The translations under genes were made by a program, and so were the position numbers. The notes under the pieces were generated by a model. It was not told the origin of the DNA and made no database searches. It saw nothing but the letters and a program-made list of their open reading frames with translations. 64,000 nt of DNA from Agapetus fuscipes (Eukaryota > Arthropoda > Insecta > Trichoptera > Glossosomatidae): the NCBI GenBank assembly GCA_951799405.1, contig OX637345.1, positions 4,030,001-4,094,000 on the forward strand, read 5' to 3'. Shown in pieces: positions 31,941-43,399 of this stretch. Position 1 is the stretch's first letter. Each line of letters begins with the position of its first letter.

Positions 31941-32576
31941 CAGCTTATTTGCATACCATTTAGATGTTACCATCGCATTAAATGCTTCATTTTCTTAGAT
32001 ATGTTCAGAATAAAAGAAAAGTGCATCGTCTGCTACATCTGTTAGTATAATCTAAGTTGTCATTTTGATTATGTCTCCAGTAATAGTGTAAAAATCTATA
32101 TATTTTTTATAAACCGCAATAGACAGTATATTTTTTATATTATTTATGAATTAAAGGTTTTGAATCACAGACAGGATAATTATATTATTCTCTATTAAGG
32201 CTCTATTATCTATCTAGATTATAGATAGATAGAAGGCAGTAGGTAGGTATGATAATAATTTTCAAAGTAATTTTTTAAATGTTTTTTTTTGTGATTGTAT
32301 AAATACTTTTTAGTTTTGCCTATTTTTGTATGCATGTGATATATATATTATTTTTGTAAAATTGATTTATATTCACTCAATGCTAAAATCATATGCAAGC
32401 AAGTCAAGTTGCTTGTCCAGTCAATACTACGCTGGTACATGGCAGGGGCGTGCGCAGCATTTCAAGCATAGCTAGGCAACTTTACTTTTATTTTCATATG
32501 GCCGATAAGCGCAATGAATTCCTTGTACGTTGAGCAGCGTCAGAGGGGAAGATCGAAGCTCTCCATCCATTTCACT

Positions 32577-32756
32577 GCTGGTCTGGAAGTCTCATTACCA
32601 CGGTAATTCTTACCTACCGAATATCAGTAATATTTGTATGAAGACCTGTCAATCCAAGATGGTCGCTAGTGAACAGTTGATAAGTCTTCATACAGATATT
32701 ACCGATATTCGGTAGGTAAGAATAACGGTGGAGATGAGACTTCCAGCCCTGGTGTG
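32577..32756. mobile_element. MITE family E, complete
   Basis: Arms contain CTGGAAGTCTCAT, CTTACCTACCGAATATC and TTTGTATGAAGAC and are inverted around a centre with CCAAGATGGTCGC. 180 bp, no coding content. Confidence 0.8.
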
Positions 32757-32941
32757 GCTTCGTGGAGGTCTTTCAAGCTAGGAGGATATAGTTGGGGTAT
32801 TTTTTCCGATTTCTGAAAAAACAGATATGAATTAATTGTGTAAATGTGCTCTAGTACATGCATGCTTTTTGTTTATACTGTCTTCTGAAGCTTCAAATCA
32901 TTTGAAGTGTCCTCCAGGAGTGTTTTTTTGTTTGTAACAAA

Positions 32942-33205
32942 AAACTGGATGATGGCTCAGTCGGTAGAATGCTTGCATTTCATTCCTGAGAGCTAGAGTT
33001 CGATCCCAACCAAGGGTGTCGGAAATGATTTCCCGTTGCCGTGTTTATTTCAAACTCAAAATAAAGAATATCTGCAAGGTTACTTGGCCTTCACAAGAAA
33101 TTAAAACCAGCCCTCTTGGAAACTGGGATCCTGTGAAAATCAATAGGTTCCACATGCCATATATTAGTTAAAAGATGCACAAAATGTGCAGCTGAGTTGC
33201 AATGC
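32942..33205 (+). mobile_element. SINE T2
   Basis: GGATGATGGCTCAGTCGGTA and GAGTTCGATCCCAACC, then GGTGTCGGAAATGATTTCCC. Internal deletion after TTGGAAACTGGGA. Confidence 0.7.
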
Positions 33206-33790
33206 GTGTGGTTTGAATAAAGCTGATATGCCACCATTTCAGCTTTAAAATAACAATAATATTATTGCTATTTGTCCAAAATACGGCATGAAATATGAAT
33301 ATATTTTCTAATGACTGAAACTGTCTTTTGTTCAAATAACGATAATAGATTTGTCTGCATATGATTATAGAGTTTTCACATCGTCTTACTCACCTAAAAC
33401 ATTCATACTAGTTGATCTTTGTCATTTTTTTGGAGTGAATGACATTGTGAGGAGTGACTGCCTTTGTGGACTAGTAAACTAACTGTGGGCAACACAGGTA
33501 GGCGTGTTAACAAGTATAATATTAGGTTAGTAAGACAGCTGTACTGATTTTGAGTCCAGAAATAAAATACTCTACTCTAAGATAATCTCTGTAATGGACT
33601 TTTATTATTTAATATTTTATCACATTTTTAATTGATTATGAATTGTAATAAATATTATCGAATTACATCATACAAAAACTGTTTTGATTTTCCCGTCCCA
33701 ATTAAAGAAGAAAATGTCTTACTGAAACTTTCAATATCCTTTGGAATGGCAAATCTTCGGAAGACAAAAAGAGTTTGTCTGAATGTTATG
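33206..33790. other. Spacer without recognised features
   Basis: AT-rich, no frame or repeat I can name. Confidence 0.3.
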
Positions 33791-34280
33791 CTTACAGAAT
33801 TTGACTCGTCTCGTGGGCGTCCACTCTTTTCCACAACTCAAAAGGATGGCGACCAGCATAGACAAGTGAAACGTTCGAGATGTGTCTACCGAAAAATGCT
33901 TCGTATCTCTTGGCGTGATCGAGTCACCAATGAAGAAGTCCTCCAACGAATGCGCACTACAAAGGAGCTTCTGCCAACCATTAAGCAGAGATAACTGATG
34001 TACTTCGGTCACATTTTGAGAAATGAGAAATACCGTCTCCTTCATCTTATCATACAGGGTAAGATTGAGGATTAGGACACTGAAGGACATCGTGGCTGAA
34101 ATACCTGCGGCAATAGTTCGGCAGAAGCACCAAGTCTCTGTTTCGAGCCGCAGCATCCAAAGTCAAAATAGCCATGATGATCTCCGATCTTCGATTGAAG
34201 TGGCACGAAAATAAGAAGAAGAGACAAGTGGCTAGCACAACAAGGCACTGCCTGTACCTACAAGAGGACGTATACCCCTA
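33791..34280 (+). mobile_element. RTE-like LINE C-terminal region, degraded
   Basis: Reads KMLRISWRDRVTNEEVLQRM, YFGHILRNEKYRLLHLIIQG and, after frame changes, KSLFRAAASKVKIAMMISDL. The last segment recurs at 35280-35405 (minus), 49561-49653 and 52620-52735. Confidence 0.75.
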
Positions 34281-34299
34281 TCTGACTGACCTAGGGCAA

Positions 34300-35240
34300 T
34301 CATCCGCCATCGGTCCTTGCTTTGGACTGCTTTTAAAGTTCCCACAACGGAAAAGCCTGAAGACCCCTTACCACCTTATCAACAATTGAATCTTGCTTGA
34401 CTTGCTTAGCTGTTATTGAGCTGTGGCTCACAAAATCCCATGAAAATTCATTAGACACTGAAATAAAAAAAACTTTCATCATTGCTGGAGCCAAGTCACC
34501 ACCATGTGTGAGAGGAGAACAAAGTTGAGTGTTGTTTCTAGATTTATTTTGGCGTTTTAGCAAAACTGGGCCGCAGACCATCAGGGAACAAAGATAGGAG
34601 TCTTGGACTAATCAGAAAGGACCCACCTCATTCCCGAATGATCTTCTTTTAATTGTTTCTCCCTGTCGACCGTCCGCGACTTGTTATGCGGCTGAAGAGA
34701 CAAGACACGTCTCTTCACACAGTTTTATTGTTACAAGGTGAGTAGGTAAGGATAGACAGCGTTAATAAACGAGCATAGACAAAAGTGACAAAACACCTAC
34801 CCACAATCTACTCAATCATTTTTACTACCTACATGCTAATTATTTTCAGATTGCTTTGGGCTCTGTTTTCATTGAATGAAAAATGAATCACGTATTCCTT
34901 ACTGGGAATGTCCTTGACAAATTCCCAAGTGGATATCAAGTTGCAGTCATTAGCATTTACAGCACTTAGATTAGGAAACAATGCGCTGGGATGAATACTA
35001 ATTATTATAAAATCGAAATGAAGCAGAGAAGGTCCTCACGAAATTACAATAGGTAAGTGCTGACACTTTAACTCAAACAGTGCCATTCACGAAACATTTA
35101 ATCCATAGCTATTCCATGGATCATTGTTTTCTTTGTATTACGGAAATTTGGGCTTACGTGGAGGATATGAAGCCATAATTTTTTTTGTGTGTGAATAAAA
35201 TCGAAGTTTTCGAACTCCGACCGTCAGAATGTACTTATAT
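34300..35240. other. Spacer without recognised features
   Basis: No gene, tRNA or repeat recognised between the LINE remnant and the next one. Moderately AT-rich. Confidence 0.3.
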
Positions 35241-35279
35241 ATAATCTTAGTTGCAAATATATTGACGTTCTTCTTTTTT

Positions 35280-35405
35280 CGGTGCCACTGCTAAAGGTCA
35301 GCTATCACCATGGATATTTTCACTTTGGATGCTGCGGCTCAAAATAGAGACTTGGTGCTCTTTCCAAACCACTTTCAAAGGTGTTTCTGCCACGATGTCC
35401 GTGTT
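35280..35405 (-). mobile_element. RTE-like LINE 3' fragment
   Basis: Minus strand encodes SAASKVK-like (AAASKVKISMV) and ends with a CGAAAAAAGAAGA tail. Confidence 0.6.
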
Positions 35406-35715
35406 AACATTTGAGGCTCAGATGTAATGCATGCCCACAAGCAGACACGTGTAAGTTCGCGCTTAGTCGCTTACAAATGCTGCATGTGCAAAAAATGTAA
35501 AAAAAAAAGTGATTGCCTATTTAATGCATGCTCACAAACAGTGTAAATTTGTGCTTGCACGTGCTGCATGTGTACCTACTTACAAAATAAACCAAACCTC
35601 ACATGAACATAAACCCTGCAACTTCTGCCGCCTTTCCCTGAAACCGGAGTGGCATTAACAAAAGTAAACCATTTTTTAGAGCATGGCGGTCAGCCTCATA
35701 CCAAACTATCTGTGA
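35405..35715 (-). repeat. Rep-A sequence, one copy with an internal partial duplication
   Basis: Minus strand GGTTTGGTATGAGGCTGACC..., with the AAGCGCGAACTTACACGTG region appearing twice (35440-35470 and 35535-35575). Confidence 0.65.
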
Positions 35716-36175
35716 AAAAGACTTTAAATAAAGTTTAAAAAATAAATTCTGTTCAAAAATAAATGTACCTACGACTTATTAAATAAATCTTAGATGTTCT
35801 TTTCTACTTCTAATGAACCCGAAAAATAGCTCTCTAACAATACTTAATTACTTTCTTCGTGCGAACAAGGCATTAGGTACATCACTACCTACTGGTAACT
35901 GCTATGAAAAATTTCGCTTTCAATACGTTTTTGTACTCAAGTATTTATTTTATCACTCTGCATAAAAAACAATGACGCTACTCCATATAATTTATTCATA
36001 CAGTAATTGCTATGAAGTGAGAAGGTGATCGCATTGTCATTGTGGGTATGTCGATACCTGCATGTAGGGAGAACTATCTGGACATCCATCCCGCAGATTT
36101 GCGAGGCATAATATCGTAAATTAACGTTTTTGTTCTTAGTAATCATGTTGGATGGATTGATGAATGATGTATGTA

Positions 36176-36320
36176 ACATGTCACGTATATAACGTATGTC
36201 ACGTTCGTCACGTATGTCACGTTCATCACGTATGACACGTTCGTCACGTATGTCACGTTCGTCATGTATGTCATGTACGTCACGTTCGTCACGTATGTCA
36301 CGTTTGTCTCGTTTGTCAAC
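36176..36320. repeat. Minisatellite, 18-bp unit
   Basis: Unit CACGTATGTCACGTTCGT in about eight imperfect copies. It opens a 69-codon frame on the minus strand (YVTNVTYVTN pattern) that is repeat-derived, not a gene. Confidence 0.85.
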
Positions 36321-36324
36321 CTTG

Positions 36325-36445
36325 TTTCAGGGAAGGTCGGCGAAAGTTGCATGGCTTATGTTCATTTGAGACTGGGTTTTTATGCTGCATAAGTCCATAT
36401 GCGGCATGCATAAACGTAAACTTATACGTGTCTGCTCATGGGAAT
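36325..36445 (+). repeat. Rep-A fragment, head-to-head with the next copy
   Basis: TTTCAGGGAAGGTCGGCGAA to GTGTCTGCTCATGGGAATC; then (TCTAA)n of the minus-strand copy begins. Confidence 0.65.
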
Positions 36446-36712
36446 CTAATCTAATCTAATCTAATCTAAGCTGCAAAGATATATATCATTTAAGATTTAT
36501 ACTAAATGCATTCCCACAAGCAGATATGTATAATTTCGCGCTAACACATGCCGCATGTGGACCTACAATATAAAAACCCAATCTCAAATGAACATAAGCC
36601 TTGCAACTCTTGCCGTCCTTCCCTGAAACAGGGGTGACATTGGCAAAGTGAACCAATTTTTATATTATGGGTGGTCAGCCGCATAACAACCTATAAGTCA
36701 AGGAACATACAT
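36446..36712 (-). repeat. Rep-A copy, young subtype
   Basis: Four TCTAA-type units, then sequence reading without visible difference from 20849-21067. It extends further, to CATAACAACCTATAAGTCAA. Confidence 0.85.
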
Positions 36713-36885
36713 GACAAATTACATTTTTTAAAAAAAAGATAAATGTAAGGAATAAATGTAAATATGTGTCTCAAATGTAATATATCTTTGCAATTTAGAT
36801 TATAGATAAAGATGAAGGTGCATACTAATACGAATATTCTCATACTTGAATATTCGCGACTTCTGATCGGACACCGGACCGGATT

Positions 36886-37343
36886 GCGTGTTCCCATTCC
36901 ACGACCTAAAAGGAATCTTTACTCAGACAGCACGCGGAAGTATCATACCCTAAATCTGCCGTTATTGTTTCTTACACTTTATGGTCTTAGCAAAAAAGTG
37001 ACAGTAATGAAAAAAATCAAGCATGTTTATTAATTTTTTATCTTAATTATAAAGTTTAAACAAAATATATAACTTAAAAATTGCGACCACAAAAAAATAT
37101 TTAAAAAAATACGTTTTTTTCACTTCTGTAGCTACTTTCTCGTGTGTGCTATGTTTTGGAAATATTTTTTTTCATTCTATTTATAGAACTATACATTGTC
37201 TAGTGCAGTATCGAAACCGTTTTTTTATAATGTCAATAGTTTTTGAGTAAATATGGAAAAACTGAAACTACTTGATGAATTATTTTTTTTCCGTGTGCTT
37301 GTCTGAGTAAAGATTCCTTTTAGGTCGTGGAATGGGAACACGC
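36886..37343. mobile_element. MITE with 9-bp TSD and about 54-bp inverted ends
   Basis: Terminus GCGTGTTCCCATTCCACGAC and on to ...TTTACTCAGACA is inverted at the right end with one indel. The 9-bp duplication GACCGGATT stands at 36877-36885 and 37344-37352. A 9-bp target with long inverted ends fits the Mutator (MULE) group. Non-coding, 458 bp. Confidence 0.9.
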
Positions 37344-37352
37344 GACCGGATT

Positions 37353-38070
37353 GTATGAAAAGTGGCCAACAGTTAATGATATTATTTATTTTGACGGTCA
37401 CTGACGAATCCATTGTTAATTCGACAGCGGATTCCATTGTTTATTGTCTCGCTTCGCTACTTGGCGGGCTCGGCGGACAGTTCCGGGATTATTCGACATT
37501 TTTCCGCATTTGCCGCCATCTTTACGATAAAAATGAAATGACGTTCCTTGGTAACGGCAGCAATCGAGAGTGACTGAATAGTTTTGTTTTTCAAACCCAA
37601 ATGATGTTTGTAATGCAGGAAAGGTTAGTGGATACAAAAAGTTAGGCAATTATCACGAATGACTTTCAAATTCATGAAAAGCTGAACGTTGTTTTGTATG
37701 GAAATCCGATGTAAAATCTTTAATTTATCTTTATTACAATGAAATGCGCATCAGATTCTGACTATTTTTTTCAGAAAACAAGTAGTTTACTATAATTAGA
37801 ATGAAAAGTGTAAAGTTTTATGTCGATCGGATTGATCAACTTTTTCCCCATATCCCCATAGAAATTATTCCTAACATCGGTATCAAATGGACCTGGCAGC
37901 ACAACGTCTGTCAGGTCAGCTAATATATTTAGCTAGTATGAAATGCGAAGAAGGTGCAATAGTTTTTTTTTTGTTATCTGAATAATGCATGCACTTATGT
38001 TTTAATCATTCGCCTATCGAAGGTTGCATACTATCAAACAATTGCAATTAGGATCGTACTTTTAAGAGAG
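37353..38070. other. Spacer without recognised features
   Basis: AT-rich; short frames only, none with a recognisable motif. Confidence 0.3.
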
Positions 38071-38074
38071 AAAG

Positions 38075-38125
38075 AATCCATGGCGTTCAAGGACATCGTG
38101 GCTGAAAAACTTACGACAGTGGTTT
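38075..38125 (+). mobile_element. RTE-like LINE fragment
   Basis: AAGGACATCGTGGCTGAAAA is the same sequence as near 34082 in the larger remnant. Confidence 0.5.
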
Positions 38126-38144
38126 AACTTCTTTTCCTTACATA

Positions 38145-38577
38145 TTTTAATAATAATAATAATATTAGGATGACTTATTTGGTGAGCGCTGTTTTTGTGT
38201 GTATCACACCTCAAGAGCCCTCTGCGAGCTTGGTCGTCGCTGTAGAAAGCGCCAATTCTCAAGCAAGACCCAGTTGTTGTAAGGCTGGATGGACCTTTCA
38301 TTGACCGGTCTTTGGTAAAGGTTTATAAATTTTTCAACCCAGCGAAGAGCACATTTGGAAATATAAATGGTATATATTTGTGCTCCGTCGGGATTCGAAT
38401 ACACAACCTTCCATTTACGAGTCCGAAGTGTTGCCACTGGACTATGGACCGCTCCAAGATGCCAACGACACGCGGTGTACCTAGCGGTCACCCATCCAAG
38501 TAGCATCCGCGCCTAATGTTGCTTAACTTCGGTGATCTGATGGGAACCGGTGCTTTGAACATGGTAACGTCGTTGAC
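38145..38577 (-). mobile_element. Composite 5S-like + T1 SINE, intact
   Basis: Minus strand: 38577-38461 is a full-length (117 nt) 5S rRNA-like sequence that keeps the internal control region (AAGTTAAGCAACATT, then ACTTGGATGGGTGACCGC). About 10 bases later comes the T1 head GGTCCATAGTCCAGTGGCAA and body, ending in the CAAATAAGTCATCC segment and an ATT-rich tail. Confidence 0.85.
38461..38577 (-). pseudogene. 5S rRNA-like sequence (5' module of the composite SINE)
   Basis: It aligns by eye with animal 5S rRNA over its whole length, with scattered substitutions such as GTCAACGACG at the 5' end and TGTCGTTGGC at the 3' end. A free 5S gene would be followed by a T-run; here T1 follows, so I read it as a SINE module. 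Confidence 0.8.
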
Positions 38578-38699
38578 CAAAAGGTCTTTAGGTTTTTACG
38601 TGCCCCTGAACCACCTATGCTCAGTATCTCCAGTGACTAGCGGCAGCCACTGCATTGTCGTTTCCTTGAAGCAGATCCGTCAGTGTGTATTTTTCACCA

Positions 38700-38990
38700 A
38701 TTAAGGGGCACAGACATATGTGAAGAGTCTTGGATATCCCCGCAGTCACACAGGGTCTGTCTACGATCAAGTAAGCCTCACCTCTGAAGGTTTGCCCTGC
38801 ACCTTGTCACCCCAGTCCTGAGTCTGTTGAGGGCTCTCCAGGTATTGTATGGTAGCTGGTTGCCAGGTGGGAGAGTCTCGGCTGGTTCCATCCATGCTAC
38901 TACCATCCCTCCACAGTCTCAGGCGTCCCTGATCTTGGGTGACTTCCTTTTCTGTCTCAATCCTAAGATACGCCTGCAGCAATGTTCATC
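38700..38990 (-). mobile_element. LINE C-terminal fragment
   Basis: Minus strand encodes QTLCDCGDIQDSSH, a Cys/His motif found at the end of many Jockey/R1-like ORFs. Compare 52745-52975. Confidence 0.5.
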
Positions 38991-39178
38991 AATATTTTTT
39001 GTCATTCTTCCCTATCTGTGGCAATTGTTTTGAACTCATCGTAAGAGGAGCATCACATATTTTAAAAAACTACATCATGTTGGAGCTCTCGGCGTGGTTG
39101 TCATCGGGCGTTTGTACTTGTGGTCTGTACCTTCTATCATTCCCACAATATACACAAATTTGAAATTTGAGCGGTAAC

Positions 39179-39671
39179 GCAACTAAGCTACACATACAGT
39201 GTAACTTCTTGCCTGCGTTATCCCCGAAGGGGTCGCATGTGGCGCTTCGGGGCCTATTTATTTTTACAGGTAAGGGGGCCGGCCTCACACCAACCACTTT
39301 CAGTTGAAGTGGGGGTTTCCCAGCTCCCGGGGGGGCTGGTTCTCATTTCTTGTGAAGGCTGAGTAAACCTTTGAGATCGAATCCTTGCTCTCGGCATGGA
39401 ATGCAAGCATTCTACCAATTGATCAGCTATCGACCTTTTTACGAGCTTGATCTTCGTCGCTACAAAGCGCCTATTCTCAAGCAAGACCCAGTTGCTGTAA
39501 AGCTGGATGGACCTTTGGTGACCAGTCATTGGTAAAGGTTTTATGAATTTTTCAACCCAGCGAAGAGCAAATTTGAAAATATAAATGGTATATTTTTTGT
39601 GCTCCGCCGGGATTCGAACCCACAACCTTTCCATTCAGAGTCCGAAGTGTTACCACTGAGCTACGGACCGG
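39179..39671 (-). mobile_element. Dimeric SINE T1-T2
   Basis: Minus strand T1 (39671-39441) with GGTCCGTAGCTCAGTGGTAA, then CAAGCTCGTAAAAAGGTCGA leading into T2 (39435-39179). Confidence 0.8.
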
Positions 39672-39704
39672 TCAAACTACGAGTATAATCTATATCTAAA
39701 TCAT

Positions 39705-40172
39705 TGCAAACTATAATCTATAATCTAAGCTGCAAAGATATATTAACATTCAAAACTCATATCAAATGCATGCCCACAAACACACCCAGAAGGCTGCTTT
39801 TTTTTCTTAAAAGGCTGCTAAGTTTCGTCAGTGAACTTGTGACTGACTTTTTCAAGGCTCGTACTTGAACTTAAACTGAGAAGAAATTCTGGACCATGGT
39901 CTACAAGCCCGGAAGAATGGATGCTGCATCCTCATCATCATCATCTGAAGCCGGCCATGAAAGCCTAAAATCACTTATAAAACACGTATAAGTTCACGCT
40001 GACAAATAAATGCTGAATGTGTGCTTACGAATAAAAATCCAAACCTCAAATGAACACAAATCCTGAAACTTTTGCCGATCTTCCCTGAAACAGGAGTGAC
40101 ATTGGCAAAGTGAACCATTTTTTACAGTATGGGTGGTCAGTCTCATACCAACCTTTAAGTCAAGGAATACAA
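39705..40172 (-). repeat. Rep-A copy split by about 190 bp of other sequence
   Basis: 39985-40172 is the 5' two thirds and 39705-39785 the 3' end (GCAGCTTAGATTATAGATTA). Between them lies unrelated sequence with a (CAT)n run near 39934. Confidence 0.65.
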
Positions 40173-40186
40173 CGATAATTTTAACC

Positions 40187-40494
40187 GTTCCGTAGTCCAG
40201 TGGTAACACTTTGGACTCGTAAATGTGAGGTTGTGGGTTCGAATCCCGGCGGAGCACTAAAAGTATACCATTTATATTCTCAAATTTGCTCTTCGCTGGG
40301 TTGAAAAAATCATAAACTTTACCAAAAGACCGGTCATTCATCAAAAGGTCCTTGCAGCCTTACAGAAACTGGGTCTTGCTTGAGAATTGGCGCTTTCTAC
40401 AGCGATGACCAAGCTCGCAGAGGGCTCTTGAGGTGTGATACACACAAAAACAGCGCTCACCAAATAAATCAGCCTAATTTAATTTAATTTAATA
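40187..40494 (+). mobile_element. SINE T1, tail type 1
   Basis: GTTCCGTAGTCCAGTGGTAA, GGGTTCGAATCCCGGCGGAG, and the end CACCAAATAAATCAGCC with a TTTAA-type tail. Confidence 0.85.
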
Positions 40495-40559
40495 ATCAAA
40501 TATTCGTTTGCCGTGCTACGTCACAATTTTGTTGTCTATGCAATTTGTGCCGAGTGCAT

Positions 40560-40738
40560 TTTGGCATGCAAGAGATCTTCGCGTCCCCCGGCAATCTCAA
40601 GGGTGGGAAAAGAGACCAAGTGTGCATAAGGAGAGTAATGAATGTCGAAGAGATGAAAGAACACAAACAAGTGGAGACACACTTACAGAGGTACTGGCCA
40701 CCCCTAGCGGAATGACAGCTGGATACAGTTAAGCTTAC
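40560..40738 (+). mobile_element. LINE family K 3' fragment
   Basis: Ends GGCCACCCCTAGCGGAATGA then CAGCTGGATACAGTTA, the characteristic 3' end of family K. Confidence 0.6.
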
Positions 40739-41092
40739 TGAATACTATTTACCTGCAATCGACCTAAAAATAAAAATTAAATTGTTGATTGCACATTTTG
40801 GTCAACTGAAGACTTTATAATTGAAATAATTTTTAAATCGATTATTATTTTTAGAATGCATTCTTCAATAATTTTCATTGTTTTATTTATTTTTCTTTCC
40901 TAATCAGTGTTCACGCTTTAATGAAAAAACTCAAGAGTTGGAAGCCATGAGCATTGTCTATGGCCTGTAGCAGTCATTCCCAAAGTGGTCAGTTAGAGTT
41001 GCTATGAAAATGACCACGCATACTGTAAAAATTGCTTCTATTTTGCCAATGCCACTCCTGTTTGAGAAAAAATAGGCAAAGTAACTCACGCA

Positions 41093-41680
41093 AACCCAAC
41101 TAGCGCTTCTTGCCTACGTTATCCCGCAAAGGGTCGCATGTAGGGATTCGGGACCTATTTATTTTTACGGGTAAGGGAGCCTTACGCCAACTACTTCATT
41201 TGAAGTGGAGGTTTCCCAGCTCCCGAGAGGGCTCATTAATTGCGAAGGCTCAGTAAGCCTTGCTGGTATTATTTTTTCGGGTTGGAAATAAAGACCGAAA
41301 CGGGAAATCATTTATGACACCCTCGGTGGAGATCGAACCCTTCCTCTCGGCATGGAATGCAAGCATTTTACCAACTGAGCCATCGACCGGACTTTTGACG
41401 AACTTAGTCGTCGCTACAAAGCGCCAATTCTCAAGCAAGACCTAGTTGCTGTGGCTGGATGGACCTGTGGTTACCGGTCTTTGGTAAATGGATATGAATT
41501 TTTCAACCCACAGCGAAGAGCATTTTTGAAAATATAAATGGTATATTTTTTGTGCTCCGCCGGGATCCGAACCCTCAACCTTCCATCTACGAGTCCAAAG
41601 CGCTACCATTAGATTACGGACCGGTCACGACCTTCTTTTACGAGTCATTAGCGTTAACCACTAGACTACATACCGGTACA
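41093..41680 (-). mobile_element. Dimeric SINE T1-T2 plus an extra T1 head fragment
   Basis: Minus strand T1 (41627-41393), junction AAAAGTCCGGTCGATGGC, T2 (41392-41093). A second short T1 head piece lies at 41625-41680. Confidence 0.8.
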
Positions 41681-42049
41681 ACTAGCTTCAGGTTCTCGAG
41701 ATATAAATGATTGGAAAGCTTCCGGACTTTGAGGTACTTTAGTACTTATATAAAAGAAGACGATTTCTTCATTGTTTCGGAATGGGGTCTTCATTTTGTT
41801 GTTTTCATTTTTTGACGTAGAAATGCTATTGGGAAACTCTACAATATAATGGGAAAATGGAAGATCGGTCACGCTGGTTTGCACGAGAATCAACTCTGTG
41901 TACCTGCGCGGTAGCAATGGACTCTGATTACCAAGTTAACATCACTCTATCAACCACGATTGTTGTTCATCATGACAGGAGAAAATACATTTACGACATT
42001 CACATTAAATTAGAGCAGCCATATTGTTATTAACTCAATCAAATGACTA

Positions 42050-42295
42050 AAAGGTTGGTATGAGGCTGACCACCCGTACTGTAAAAAGTGGTTCACTTTG
42101 CCTATGTCACCCCTGTGTCAAGGAAGGTCGGAAAAAGTTGTAGGGCTTTTGTTCATTTGAAGTTTGGATTTTATTTGTAAGTACACATTCAGCATTTGTA
42201 AGCGCGAACTACACTTGTCTGTTTTGGAATGCATTTGAGAGCCTTTTAAATGTTAATATATCTCTGCAACTTAGATAAAAGATTATTATAGAATT
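42050..42295 (+). repeat. Rep-A copy
   Basis: AGGTTGGTATGAGGCTGACC to CTCTGCAACTTAGATAAAAG. Confidence 0.75.
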
Positions 42296-42355
42296 CATTG
42301 CCAAACATCAAAATTCATTTTAAGTTTTTTTAATTACTGAAAACTTTATAATGTT

Positions 42356-42672
42356 TGATCTGTCTGTAGTCTAATGGTATCGCTTCAGACTCGTAAATGG
42401 AAGGTAGTGAGTTCGAATCTCGGCGGAGCACAAAAAATATACAATTTATATTTTCAAATAATATGCTCTTCGCTGCGGGTTGAAAGAATCGTATACCTTT
42501 AACAAAGACCGGTCACGAAAGGTCCATCCAGCCTTACAGCAACTGGGTCTTGCTTGAGTATAAAAGTTTTGTAGCGACGACCAAGCTCGTAAACACCTCT
42601 GTGACACTTGACAAGTGTCATAGACCCCTAGAGTCTCTTAAATCTAGGGAGTCTCCAGCACAGGATTTCTTA
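42356..42672 (+). mobile_element. SINE T1, tail type 2
   Basis: GATCTGTCTGTAGTCTAATG head, then body and the CTAGAGTCTCTTAAATCTAG tail. Confidence 0.8.
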
Positions 42673-43069
42673 AAAAAAACTCTTCAGTTATTGCTAAGAC
42701 GTACCAAAACATCAAAATTCAATTTAAGTTTTTCAAATTACTTAAATCAAAAAATGTCAATGTTTATTTCTTTGCGTCTATTTTTTTTGAGCAAAATAGT
42801 TTACCCTTATTACAATATTCAGTGCTCCTTCACACAATCACTCACAAGCTGGGAGGAACTGTTTAATTGAATCTTAAAAAGTTTTGTCATTTATCTGGAA
42901 TATATCTAGATCTGAAGAGTTTTAGGGAGGCATAACTAGATTTAATTGATTTTATACCTACATAATACATATCTATTGATGTGTAATGTTGATTTCCTTA
43001 CCAAGTAAACTCCACACTCACTTCAATCGTTGAGGTTGATGAAACTTGTCATCATTCTTTCTTTATCTT

Positions 43070-43350
43070 ACCGGGATTCTCAATTTCTGCACGATTCCAA
43101 AACTTATCATCATTCCTAATCTCGATATATTTCCCAATCTCTTGACGATCTCAAAACTTGTCATCATCCCTTATCTCGACATGATTCCCAATCTCTTCAC
43201 GATCTCAAAACTTGTCATCATTCCTTATCTTGCCATGATTCCCAATCTCTTCACGATCTCAAAACTTGTCATCTTGCCATAATTCCTTATTTCTTCACAA
43301 TTCCAAAACTTATTACTTATTTTTCCTTAATTCCTAATATCTTCACGATT
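43070..43350. repeat. Minisatellite, 54-bp unit, about five copies
   Basis: GATCTCAAAACTTGTCATC recurs at 43147, 43201 and 43255, with more diverged copies on either side. 54 is a multiple of 3, so a repeat-derived frame stays open (43046-43282). Confidence 0.85.
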
Positions 43351-43399
43351 CCAAAATTTGTCTTCATTGCTTCAATACCTATGTACCTACCTAAACACA

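Noticed and set aside
36176..36320. CRISPR array
   Set aside because: Contiguous 18-bp units with no unique spacers, in a eukaryotic genome.
36143..36352. 69-codon minus-strand frame with YVTNVT repeats
   Set aside because: Translation of the 18-bp minisatellite.
38461..38577. Functional 5S rRNA gene
   Set aside because: Scattered substitutions, no T-run terminator, directly followed by T1, and a second copy with the same arrangement.
43046..43282. 78-codon frame with IIPNL repeats
   Set aside because: Translation of the 54-bp minisatellite without gene context.
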